DNA of 64,000 bases from Erigeron canadensis. Taxonomy: Eukaryota; Streptophyta; Magnoliopsida; Asterales; Asteraceae. Under the pieces are notes generated by a model. That model saw only the letters and a program-made list of their open reading frames with translations, had not been told where the DNA came from and searched no databases. Within the stretch, counting starts at the first letter, position 1, and each line of letters begins with the position of its first letter. The stretch is taken from positions 7,316,001 to 7,380,000 of the forward strand of contig NC_057764.1 of assembly GCF_010389155.1 (NCBI RefSeq). Reading direction: 5' to 3'. Position numbers and translations under genes: made by a program. Below, one piece after another: positions 12,143-23,699 of this stretch.

Positions 12143-13516
12143 TTTTTTCGATGAGAGCACAGAATAGATTCAGTAGAGATGTATTTATGTAAAAATGAGT
12201 GTAAATGAAAGAGTTTTTCAACCATTGTTTATAGTGGTAATTTTAGTCTTCAAAGGTTATGGTCAACTGTTTGTTAGCCCAATAAAAAAATTAATTGTAG
12301 ATATATTCATTATCAAGACAAAGACAGTTATGGAAGTATCTATAGATTTTCTACTAACCAATATGAATCCGCACATATAATATGATTGAAAAGTGCAAGT
12401 GGGAGTTGGGATGGTGTAACAACCCAAATGAAGCTAACGAAATTGTACCCTTCATGCAAAGGAGTGGATGCTTCTGAAAAGGTAGATAAATTGATTTATC
12501 ATTAGTTATAAAAATGCTTCACGTAGTTTTTGGCATTCAATTATTACATGGGGTGATCGATTCAAATTGTTTGGGGTGAAGTTAATAGTTTATTGTGACA
12601 AAAAAACGATTTCTGACATGTGATGTTCAATGATTTATTCTCATGCTATGCAAGAATGCCATGTTTTTGTTCTAGATTTATTTTCATGAAGGGAAAAAAC
12701 TTACCCCAGCAAATCTATATCAGAAAAGATAGGCGTTCCAAATTTATATCTAAACGAGCATATCTTTGGTCAAACCGTATGCAGGACTACATCAACGACC
12801 TCGAATATAGATCTCTTGCAAATTCATGGATTGAAGATCGAACCCTGGCCTTTTACTTCACAGATGATATTTTCTACTACATCCAACACAACTTTTCTAA
12901 AGAGTGAATGGCCGACACTCTAAATTTTCCTATAGGTTTTAAAATTTTCCTATAAGTTTTTAACAATTACCCCCTTATATAATTTTTATGGATTATTTTA
13001 ATTTTGATCCCTTTGGGATTTTTTTTTGGTATCGCCTCTGGGTTATACAATATTGTTCAAGTTTGTTAACAATTACTGTATTAGTTTTGAAGATTGGATT
13101 GCAGACTTCAATTTTTGATAAAGTTTGCAGACTTTAATTTGTGATATAGAAATTGTATGATAAACGGATTGTCACATGTTTGGGATCACGATCTATGATT
13201 AGTATTTGAATGTACATCATCTATATTAGTATTTTTAGAAGTCTATCACTTACATTTGAAACAAACAAAAAATATTTATAACCAAATGATATTACGATAA
13301 TCTTAGAGAACACGAATGAGCCAATGAGAAGAGGAAAGCTTTTATTTCTCTTTAGAATAATGATATTCCAAAACACTTGAAAGTCTGATTGTATTACATT
13401 ACATTACAGTACATACATATATAGGATTATATATATTTGACACAAAAAAGAATTAGATAGCTTGGAAGAAAATGGTAACAATTAAAGGGAGCTAGTGACA
13501 GAAGCCGATGGATAAT
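12143..13516. other. Intergenic between the NLR relic and GAPA
   Basis: This contains the NLR upstream region (from 12143) and the GAPA 3' side (from 13516 down). The open frame 12620-12907 (plus) has no recognisable domain, and I see no further gene. Confidence 0.4.
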
Positions 13517-16335
13517 TTACTTCCATTGATTGGCAACAATGTCAGCCAAATCAACCACCCTCTGTGAGTAACCCCATTCATTGTCATACCATGCAATCAC
13601 CTTCACCATATCATCTCCCATAACCATTGTCAAGGAAGAGTCAACGGTTGACGAGACATCACTACATCTAAAGTCAACAGACACGAGTGGCTCATCACAC
13701 ACCGATAAGATACCGTTCAGCTCATTGGCTGCAGCTTCTCGGAATGCGGCATTCACCTCCTCAGCAAAGGTCTTCTTTGAAACCTGAACAACCAGGTCCA
13801 CTACAGATACATTTGGTGTAGGCACACGCAGAGCAATACCGTTGAGCTTCCCTTTGAGTGATGGCAACACAAGTGCCACGGCCTTTGCTGCACCAGTGGA
13901 TGTTGGGACAATGTTGAGTGCTGCAGCCCGTGCACGTCTTAAGTCACGGTGGCTAGCATCCAAAAGTCGCTGGTCTCCGGTATAAGAGTGAGTGGTGGTC
14001 ATTGTTCCCTTTATAATTCCTGCACGTGACCAAGTAATTATATACATGGAACTAGTTTTTGGCATATTAAGCAAAAAGAACGCACGGAAGAATAACATAC
14101 CGAATTTTTGGTCAATGACTTTGACGAAAGGAGCAAGGCAGTTGGTGGTGCAGGAGGCGTTACTTATGATGTTTTCAGAATGGTTGTACAGATCAGCATT
14201 GACACCAACAACATAAGTAGGAATGTCACCTTTCCCTGGTGCGGTGATCAGAACCTTCTTTGCTCCAGCTTCAATGTGCTTCCCAGCTCCATCTCTGTCA
14301 ACAAACACTCCAGTGCCTTCTATCACCAAATCAATCCCCATTTCCCTGCATTCATGTTAACTTACTTATATATCCATATATCCCAATTCCTGTTATGATA
14401 GCTAGAATGAAAGATGCGTACCCCCATGGGAGGTTGGATGGGTTGCGGTCAGAGACAACTTTGATGATCTTTCCATCAACGGAAATCGCGCTGTCTCCTG
14501 AAGGTTTAACATCTGCGTCAAATATTCCGAGAGTTGAGTCATATTTGAGAAGGTGGGAGGCTTGTTTGACACCGCCGGTGTCATTGATAGCAATAACATC
14601 CAGAGGGGAGTCCTTCCTGCCATGCCAACATCGCAAGAAATTTCTTCCAATGCGCCCAAATCCATTGATGGCTACCTTCAGCTTTGCTTCCACCGGTCCC
14701 TTACAACCCTTTCCTGTACCGACCTAATTGCCAAACTCTTGCTTAATTATTATTGTTGCCATTGGCATTATATATTTCAAATCAAAAAAAAAAAAAAAAA
14801 TTCTTTGACAATGGAAATGAGATGTATGGAGTAATGAGAGAAATCTGATTCGACTATTTTAGGACAGTTGAAGCTTATTCTTAACAATTTGAGATCTAAC
14901 AAAATTACTCTATCTAAAGAAAAATTAACCAGATTTAGCAAAGTTTTCAAATAACTTATTAGATGTGTATTTCTTAATTATTTAGAGGGGTAGCAATGGT
15001 TGGTGGTTGCCTTCATGGTCTCCTGGTCGTTTTCCCTCAACCTTGAGCTCACCCCATTGTGTGAGACTAGTAGTTGTGGTTGGGTGGCTCATGATGCGTA
15101 CAACAAAAGAAGTTTAAATCTTTTTTCCTACTCTCTCTCGAGTTATATATATACATCAATAAAAAAGTTTAACATGCAACGATGTATAAATTTCAGAAGT
15201 TTGGAGTGATATATATATCAATAAAAATGTTTAACGTGAAAATATGTAAAAAAGGAAAAGTACTTTGGTGTAGTGGTTGAGAAGTGGTTGGATTATTTTT
15301 TCTATTGTGGCGCTGATGAGGACTAGTGGACTAGCGGTGGTTACCACATAGTAGAAAACCCACCGTTACCACCCTTAAAGATTAATAATACAGTATATGG
15401 AAAACCAGGGGGATTAAACAACTGCAAACTGCAAGTCTGCAAGCATACGGTTTCATCTGAAATTTCGCACACTTTTGTTTTTAAACAAGGAATTGTATGG
15501 AAGATCAACTCATCGGGACTATTAAAGACATAATAGTGCTGAACCAATGGACTCTCTGTTTCAAGGAAACCGACAACAATAGCAATGGCTATATGGGCCA
15601 TCGAGGCTGTTACTTCTTAATATTTCTTAAATAGTTAGGACCAACGAGCATTTAATTTATCGGTTTTGCGATGTATGATCCAATCAACATATAGTTACGT
15701 TGTAGATAAAATAATTGGTGCCGATATCAGGTATTATATGTGTAAGTTGCCTACTAAAAAATGAATATATACGTAGACGTGGTATCTAATATACTTGAGA
15801 GTGAGTATATATGAATCGGATAGTACACGATGGAACTTTTAAGGGGCCAAAGGGGGTTCGAGCCCCTCCAAAAGTTTTTGTTTTTAACACTAATTTTTTA
15901 TACACTTTTCAAAAATAATTTTCATAATATATATTAGCCCCTCTAACAAAGCTAAATTTTATGTCTCATTAAAATCCGCCCCTCCATAGCTAGTGTTCAA
16001 GTTCCGCCATTGATAGTACAGTATATAGTGAAGTACTTACGAACGAGGTTTGGAAGGAAACCATGGAGACGAAGTCATCAGAAACTTTCCTTTCAAAAGG
16101 AAGAGGTGCAAATGAGCTACGGAGGCCAGCAAATTCAGAAAATCCCTTAGCATTTGCCTATAACCAAACAACAAACATATATATTTAATTAAACAGCAAT
16201 AAGAAGAAACGAAGTATGTGGACTAGCTAAAAAAAAGAATATGCATATGCATATATATAAGATATAAATATATGCATGCATAATGTGAGCTAGATAAGGA
16301 ACCTGGAGGGAAGAATTGGCCATAGTGAAGGCCAT
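13517..16335 (-). CDS. GAPA: Chloroplast glyceraldehyde-3-phosphate dehydrogenase A (NADP), five exons
   Basis: Exons, in gene order: 16303-16335, 16041-16157, 14422-14723, 14101-14345 and 13517-14019. All introns are GT-AG, the phases agree, and the spliced length is 1200 nt (399 aa), normal for GapA precursors. Exons 1-2 encode a Ser-rich plastid transit peptide ([23 protein letters not shown]). The mature part has the NAD(P) fold GFGRIGRN, the catalytic cysteine in ASCTTNC, and [20 protein letters not shown]. It ends VANQWK with no C-terminal extension, which identifies GapA rather than GapB. It reduces 1,3-bisphosphoglycerate with NADPH in the Calvin cycle in the stroma, as A4 or with GapB. 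No lesion was seen. Intron 2 (1.3 kb) is the largest and contains repeat-like DNA. Confidence 0.96.
15838..16012. repeat. Repeat-like insertion in GAPA intron 2
   Basis: The segment holds GGGGTTCGAGCCCCTCC near its left end and AGCCCCTCT and GCCCCTCC with TCAAGTTCCGCC near its right end, a pattern I associate with dispersed plant repeats. No clear terminal repeat or target duplication was found, so the class is unknown. Confidence 0.3.
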
Positions 16336-17505
16336 GCTGATGATGTATGGTTGTATGCAAGAGATCAGTTAAGGTTTTGAGGGGTTGTTTGTAAGGTTAT
16401 AGTGTGGATGAGGTTGATTGGCTATCACAGATAAGCCTATCTATCATCCAATCTTATGGTTGTGGTTGAGGTTCTATGTCATGTTTGTGTCTCCAAATGC
16501 TCTCTTTAGTATTTTCTCTCTCCAAAATCTAAAATGGTGGACATGAGATGGATATCAATCCTTCTTATCTGCCTATATATTTTTCAATTTCTAAATATTA
16601 CAAAAATTTTAATGTTCTATCTATTCTATACATAGTAAACTCAAATAACTCATGCTATATATAATTTCTTTTAAAAAGTGTTTGTAATATATAAGACTAT
16701 CATGTCTAATTTATTTAAAAACAATGAACCCTTAGTTAACCAAGGAAGTGAAGAAATGTGTTAGTAAATTAAATAACCAAAGAAAGTGATTTTATATAAT
16801 AGAAAACGTTAATCACTTACTTTAAAAGACAAAGAGACAATTGTGATTACCAATGGTTTTGTGACAAACAAGGGTTAATGTCCGGTTACTTGGGTTTACC
16901 TAATGGCAAAAGGCATTTCATACTCCGCAAACGACAGATAGTGCTAGGTAGCCAAAGCCCCCCAAAATCACTGCGGTAAACCCATTTTTTTTATCGGATT
17001 TGAACTCAAGACATATAGTATCAAATCCATCTTTTTATTTTGCACGCCAATTAAACTCTAAGACCTATGGGCTTTGTGTGAATTAGTTGAGACATGCAAA
17101 TGATCTCTCCAGAGTTTAGCCAATCAATTTGGACAAGTATTAGACTTAGCTTCATGTACCGAGACAAGTAACTTAAAGTGACCACAGAAAAGTGTTAATA
17201 GAAGTCCAACGTCAGTCACTAAAATCTCCTAAAACCTTCTTTTACTGAATATTGAAATTGAAATTGAATTTTCAAGCCTCGTAAACTAAGAATTCGTACA
17301 TAATACAAAGTATTTTATACAAAAAAAAAAATCTTTAATATTAATTAATTATCATATTCAAATATATATAAATCGTTATACACAGTGCCTGGTTTTCTAC
17401 TGTCCATAGTTCATCTGTCATTTATCTATACAACCTATCTACATTGATATGTAACTTACTATTATCATATACAGTACATACAAGAGACCTTGACAATCAT
17501 ACACT
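16336..17505 (-). promoter_or_regulatory. GAPA upstream region with candidate light-type elements
   Basis: Reading toward the gene, there is a GATAAG I-box core (16430-16435, on the plus strand), a CCAAT box (16417-16421, on the minus strand) and a CTATAA-like TATA candidate (16396-16401), about 60 nt before the ATG. I-box motifs are known in photosynthesis-gene promoters. These are motif matches only. The rest up to 17505 is AT-rich with no gene seen. Confidence 0.4.
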
Positions 17506-20500
17506 TTATTTTTCTTTAGTCGACAGAGTGTCTGGAAGTTTATAGCTAGCAGGTTTGTCAACACCTCGTCTCGAGTACTCTCTCCATCTTCGTGCAGCTG
17601 CAGCTGCTCTGCTTGCTCTCTCTTTCACCTCTTCCTCTGACCCTAAGTTTCATCACATTTCATTTCAGGTTAATCAAACAATGCTAGTCATATAACATCT
17701 GAATTTGGAATATAAATCATACTCGCAAAAAGACATTGAAAACAACAGTCCAGTATATGTGTTAATCAAAAGTAAAATCAGATTCGTTGAATTCCTGCCT
17801 TATTTAGGCAAACCAGACAAACAAGTTGAAAGTTACCCGACATTATCAAATCTATCTATGTGTATAATCTCCTAAGCTAAATTAATGAAAATAAAATTGG
17901 TATATCTATATAATGTTGGTTTCTATAACTTTTTACTTTAATGTACCTATATTATTCATAAACTATTTTATATAGTTGGAAAGACAAAAGATTATTGTGG
18001 GGTAACTACTCAACCTATTTGTCTTGACTAAAAGCTTTTGACCCATTTCTGGTAATAGTCTTGCCTACTACCTTGCATCAAGGATTCAAGGTTACTCTGG
18101 TAGGTCCGAAGAGACAAGTACCAAATTCCTCGGGGGCTTATCAACCAAAAAAAAGAAGGTTTGTGTTATTGTCCCGTGGGAATGTGTATTACATATTTGT
18201 AATCTAGCGGGCAGCCTAGGCATAGGCCGAAGTGGACGACCACACAGGCCCGAGTTAGCGGATTGGTGATGATAGTGGTCAAGAACGAAATCTTAGAATA
18301 TTTAGACTATCAAGAGTGTATGAAAAATGCTAGGAGAACTTCACGAATCGTCTATTAGCTATTACGATATCTTATTTTAATGGTAATATAGCATGATCTT
18401 GCAATGTCTTTTTATTTTATTTTTTTGAACACTAATTTTTGCTATGTTTATTAATATAACATATCTTGTCGATTTAAAAAAATATAGTTTATATAATTTA
18501 ATTCGTTACGCCTAGCCTAGGAACTCTTTTTTTCCAGCTAGTTCTGGGCCCATAAATCCTCGAAATTTTGTTCTACAAAAAACTAGAGTACTGATAAAAA
18601 GGGAAACGTGTCAATTTCGTTACATTTGCTAATGAACAGATATATTTGGGTTTTGTTATATCTTGGAAGGACTGAATCATAAAACTTAAATGAAAAAATG
18701 AGTCAAGCTAGTTTAACAAATTAGTGTTTGTATTTGATGCTTACAACTTCCTTAAAAGATCTGTTCAAAAAACTGGAACTGAAATCTTTTACGGGCATAT
18801 ATAACGCACCGACTATTAATATAAAAATGGAAAACAGTGATTGAATCTTACCAAAGTTGACACATCTGTACTATCCTCAAGGAAAATCCAAAGAGCATTA
18901 TAAGAGAAGCCAGTTCTTACATAAATAACTAATATAAACTTCAATATGACCCATAACAGTTATCAGTTCAGCTTTTATACGTTAGTGCATGAGTTTTGGA
19001 AGGTGTAGATTATATAAGGATTGTCATAGGATTCCAGGGTTTAGGATGAATGAATTGAATTTAGTCTTCTACTTCTCCAAATGGTAGGTTTCTTAATTTT
19101 CATAACCATTATGGTTCAGAATTTTTTATACCAAAGATATCATACCTGTACTTCGCTGGTTGTTACCATTGCCCCAAAGGTTACTCCAGTAAGGGTCAGC
19201 TTTGTCTTTAGAATGTTTTGATTTCATCATTCTCATTCTAGCTTGCTCCTGCAATCAACAAAGTTAATTTCTCAATGTATAGCATAGTAACTATATGTCC
19301 ATTTAATAAAATAACAGATACGTATGGATTACACTTCTTTAACTATGTTATATTTTATATATAGATGCAGTTCAATGTTTTTGTGACAATAACAATAATA
19401 TTGTAATAATGTAGGAGTCAATAGACATTAAAAGTAGAAAGTAAGCCAAGTTATGTGCAACATGATATTCGTCTACACAAACTTTTGAAATTAGCATACT
19501 TTTATGTCTTTTTCATTTTAATTTCCACAAAACAAAGCCATGACATATAAGATAGAAATGACAATGAGAGATCATTACATGTATGTAAGCTCAGTTTTGA
19601 GCTTATAACAAATTATATTTCTTACCAAAACTTTATTTTGTCTCTTTTCCCATCGAGTGTTGGCCTGCAAATAAAAAATAGATAAAAATTTCAGCACGCT
19701 CATTTACATAAATCAACAAGAATATGAAACACAGGTCATACCATTCTAAAAACATCTGCAGATGAACCCATTCCAGCAAGCATCAAAGCAACCTGTCCAA
19801 CATAATTAGAATGAATTTCTTATAACAAGTCAAATTTTGTTATCACAGAAGTTATCAGATAATACTCCTAGCCATGAGATATCCTGATACATCTCATTTT
19901 GCAAAATACCCTTTACCAGGAAAGAAAAGATACCCTTGACCACATAATCCAATAAGGCTAAGGTGTTTCTTAAACCATGGTTTCTCTCCAAATCACAGAG
20001 TAATATCACATAGTAAAATAAAAATTGATAAGAATGAGAATGTCAATAGTAAATCATAAAAGGCATTGCTTACATTTACTCTTTCTACTCTCCGCATTTC
20101 ATCTTCAAGCAAAGATAGTTGTGCAGCAGATGTCCAATGGATGCAATCAACAGGGCTGGAAAATCAACAATTTTCTCAGTTACCATAATGCTAGCAACTT
20201 GTTACAAATATGGCTTAAGCCAAAATAAATAAATAATGTAGTAATATATATGCTGAGAACATAAGTACACAATGATGTGTCTGATACTTTGCAGATTAAA
20301 ACAATAAGTGTAACATAGAAAATTACCAACTATCAATGGCTTCTTGAACCAAGTCGGTGCTTCCACGTTGGTTACATGCTCTGGCTCTACCAAAGTCCTC
20401 CTCTATCATGAAGACATCTGAGCATACATTTGCACAATTTTTGCAGCCTATGGTAAATTATAAGAATTACAGATCAGATAAAAAAATATTACATTGTTAG

Positions 20501-21912
20501 CATTGAACTTATAACAAAGTTTAGTTACTGCTATAGACAATGTAGTAGTATAAAGCAAGAATGAATGAATACCTATACAGCTAAACTCATCAACAAAGAC
20601 ATGATCCTTTGGAGATGTATCATCAAGAAAAGGATTTATTGCAGTCAAAGCATATCCGTGAATTTCATCATATACAATTCGTTGAGCTGGATCGCTGAGA
20701 ACCTACACTCAGGCTATTTGATTTATACAAGGGCTAGGTAAATGAAATTAACACTAGTGCATCTAAAAACTAACCTCATAAACCTCGTTAATGAACATGC
20801 AAAAGTTTGTGGTTTCTGGATCATTGCCACTCAAGTCAGGATGACATGATTTCATGCAATTATAATACGCTTTCTTTATTTGCTCTGGAGTTGCATCTGG
20901 AAGCTAAAACCAATATGCCCAAATAAGTCACTATTTAATACTATATATTTATATATAGTAAAGAGTAACTTTTAAAAGACACTTTTCTAAAATAAGAAAC
21001 ATAAAAGCACTCGACTTCTTCAATTTGATGATTATAAGTCTACAGATTTAACAAAGTTTATACTTAGTCATCCTTATTCATTATTTGATTGTAGAATAAC
21101 AATTATCGAAGAAATCACACTTTCTTATTTTATGCATCTAAAACCAAATGGGTTCAGTGGTTGGAGCCCTTGCCTCTGGAGACTGAGGTCAAGGGTTCGA
21201 TCCTCATGCCAAGCAAGACCGGAGGTCCTTTTCTACCTTTGGTAGAACGTGGAAGCAACCTCTCTACTACCTATGGTAGGGGTAAGGTTGTCTACATCTC
21301 AACCTCCTTCATACACCGTCAAAAACGGTATTGGTACCCAAACCCGTGGAAGACTATCCATAATCACTGTAACTACTTTATATAGTTATTTCACTTTCTC
21401 ATTTGTAATAGTTTTAGACCGCGTCTTTAACAACAACGCGTTCGACCGTGTTTTGGCTACAACACGCCGGACCAGGAAAAAGTCAGATTGGGATCCTTTA
21501 AACTTAGAATCTCTAAAGTTGGTAAGTTGAACCAATCAAAAGGTTTCAAAAATGATCAAGGGCTATTGTACTCTAATAGACTCTCATGTAAACAAAATAA
21601 ATGAATGATAATATATACTAATAATAAAAATAAAAGAAAGGGTGTAGAGATATATACCAGGCCCAAAACAGCATAGTAGTCATCAGCAAGAGCATCAGGT
21701 AATAAGGGAATTGGATCATCAGTGGCTACTTTAACTCTAGTGCTAAGTACTCTTTTACTTCTACTTTGATTTCTCCCCCTCATTATACTGCTACTACTTG
21801 AATTGCTGCTCCCAAATCTACTATTATTATTATTGCTTCTTGAACACAACAACAGTTTGGTGCTTTGAAATTTGATTGGATCTGTACAAACTGGAGATAA
21901 CAATTGAGCCAT
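17506..21912 (-). CDS. DJC77: Plastid J-domain protein with bacterial-type ferredoxin domain, nine exons
   Basis: Exons: 21658-21912, 20775-20903, 20573-20702, 20327-20447, 20074-20155, 19742-19792, 19626-19664, 19146-19248 and 17506-17642. All are GT-AG with consistent phases, giving 1047 nt (348 aa). The N-terminus MAQLLSPVC... is Ser/Arg-rich like a transit peptide. The J-domain (DYYAVLGL...) carries the HPD triad (SCHPDLSGND) for stimulating Hsp70. Next comes a ferredoxin-like iron-sulfur domain with CIGCKNCANVC and CPVDCI, and then a basic, coiled C-terminal tail ending TLSTKEK. This architecture matches the Arabidopsis chloroplast proteins DJC76/DJC77/DJC82. The length and start favour DJC77, but the choice among the three is an inference. 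No lesion was seen. It lies upstream of GAPA on the same strand. Confidence 0.9.
21141..21390 (+). mobile_element. tRNA-derived SINE in intron 1 of the J-domain gene
   Basis: There is an A box (TGGGTTCAGTGG, 21149-21160) and a B box (GGTTCGATCC, 21194-21203) spaced as in tRNA promoters, followed by an Au-like SINE body (GCAACCTCTCTACTAC, AGGGGTAAGGTTGTC, CCCGTGGAAGAC). It lies antisense to the host gene and away from the splice sites. Exact ends are uncertain, because no duplication was identified. Confidence 0.75.
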
Positions 21913-22199
21913 TTTCTCCTCTCAAAGAATTTTATGACAAAATATCAACAATTGTATGTGGCTTGCCTTGCCTTGAATCAACTACTGAACATAATTTAAA
22001 ACTAAATATAAATATAAATATAAATAAATAATAAATATATAGATATATTTTATTTTTATTTTCAGTTGGAATATTAACAGCCATCAGTTTAGTTTCATTT
22101 TGTTGCCTGGTACAAGCAAAGATTGTTCCCGCTCGTGTCGTCACGTGGGTATACCAATTTCCCACGCTCTATGCGTTCTCCAATTGTTTCTCTTTATTA
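21913..22199 (-). promoter_or_regulatory. Upstream region of the J-domain gene
   Basis: 287 bp between the start codon at 21912 and a neighbouring inverted-repeat element. Very AT-rich with (TAAATA)n-like runs; an ACGT core stands at 22142-22145 (TCACGTGG context). No gene present; promoter role is inferred from position. Confidence 0.35.
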
Positions 22200-23280
22200 T
22201 TGTTTCTTTATGACAAAAATCTTTGCCCCTTCTAACACTTTTAGTCTTGGGTAGTAATGTCCGTATAAAAACTCTTCACATGACCTATACATGATGGGTA
22301 TAATGGTCTTTTTCTTTACCAGAGGACTAAAACGGTGGATTTTTTCAAACCACAGGACCAAAAGTGTAATCAAACCTCATATTAATGGATCAAATTGTAA
22401 TAAAATATATTTCACCTTCTAAGTTGATTACTTTATATGTAAATGTTTTTTCAGATATAGAAATCAATAAACGAATTTAATCTGGAAATCAACAACAATA
22501 ATCTAAACTACATCAATTATAACATTACCAACTAAAACAAAATCCATCAAAATCTTATACTAAAATACAAACACCAAAAAAGCTTCTATTTTTGCTAATC
22601 CAAAATCAAACTTTCATTTTCTTGAAATTTTTTTATTCAAACACAACCCCCACAAACATAATAATCTTATTTTATAGAACCCAAAATCACAAATTCCACC
22701 AAATAAGAAAATTTTAAAAAAGTAATATTGAATATTATAAATTATAGAAAGAAGAAATAATTGGATTAGCAAAATTGTCACAAAGTTAAATGAAATTTAT
22801 TTTACTACTCAATCGTAACTCTCTCTTTTTAAGATCATCGTCATCCTCTTTAATACATATATGCAGTTCAGATCCACAAATCAATCAAAATATAAGAATG
22901 GTGGTCACGATGGTAGTTGTAGTGGTTAAATCTTGGTTGTTATGGTGGTGGGTAGCCAGATCTTGGTGGCTAATGGGTTATTGTTTTTGGGTTCCTATTG
23001 AATCACCTATTCCATGTAGATTGTTATTTTTGGTGATGATTTTGTGTAATTTTGTAGGTGGAAATAGATTTTCTTTGATGTATGTATAGATAGTCATATA
23101 GATATGCAGATATATTATATGAATATATGGGTTTTGAGTTAATTTCACTTTTGTTTCTTGTATTAATGAAATGATGAAATTACCCATCACGAGGCTGGCA
23201 CATGATGGGTTTTTAAACGGACGTTATTAGTCAGGACCAAAAGTGTTGGCGGGATAAAAGATTTTGGACTAAAACTTTAA
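22200..23280. mobile_element. Element with long degenerate terminal inverted repeats
   Basis: The complement of about 22200-22400 aligns with 23110-23280. Shared blocks include ACCCATCA, GTTTTTA.ACGGAC, GA(C)TAAAAGTGTT against GACCAAAAGTGTT, and AAAGATTTT. By eye the identity is about 70-75% over the best 90 bp. The 0.7 kb between them has no recognisable gene. A non-autonomous DNA element or foldback repeat is likely, but no target duplication was determined. Confidence 0.5.
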
Positions 23281-23699
23281 TTTATTAAAATTAAGGACGA
23301 AAGCTGCAAGTGTACGTCCACGACAAGGCCGATTTTTGTAATTAACTCTATTAGTTTATTATTATTATCATTTATTATTATTATTTTATTATTCGTATCT
23401 TTTTTATATATTACGGAGTATCTTCTAAAATTTCAGGATAAAAAATGTGTACCGAGTGATGATAGTAGACTTCAAAATTGTGAAAAAAAAAAATGATAGA
23501 CATGTTCGTATGTCTAAAATTATGTTTAATTTATTTAATTTTCAACACATGAAATTTATATTTTTTTTCTTAAAATTTATCATTAGTTTTGTCAAATATT
23601 AATACTTTTTTGTTAGATATATATCTTTTAGTCTATAGTTTAAATGCATTAAATATTCTCCTCGTGCAAAATACTCTTGACATTAAGATGTTAATTAAA
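23281..23699. other. AT-rich spacer
   Basis: Low-complexity AT-rich sequence, no gene or RNA recognised. The boundary with the LINE relic is not sharp. Confidence 0.35.

Noticed and set aside
12620..12907. 95-aa plus-strand frame between the NLR and GAPA
   Set aside because: No recognisable domain, no clear splice or promoter context; not supported as a gene.
13992..14727. Plus-strand open frames within the GAPA gene
   Set aside because: They are antisense to GAPA exons 3-4 and intron sequence; the minus-strand gene explains the openness.
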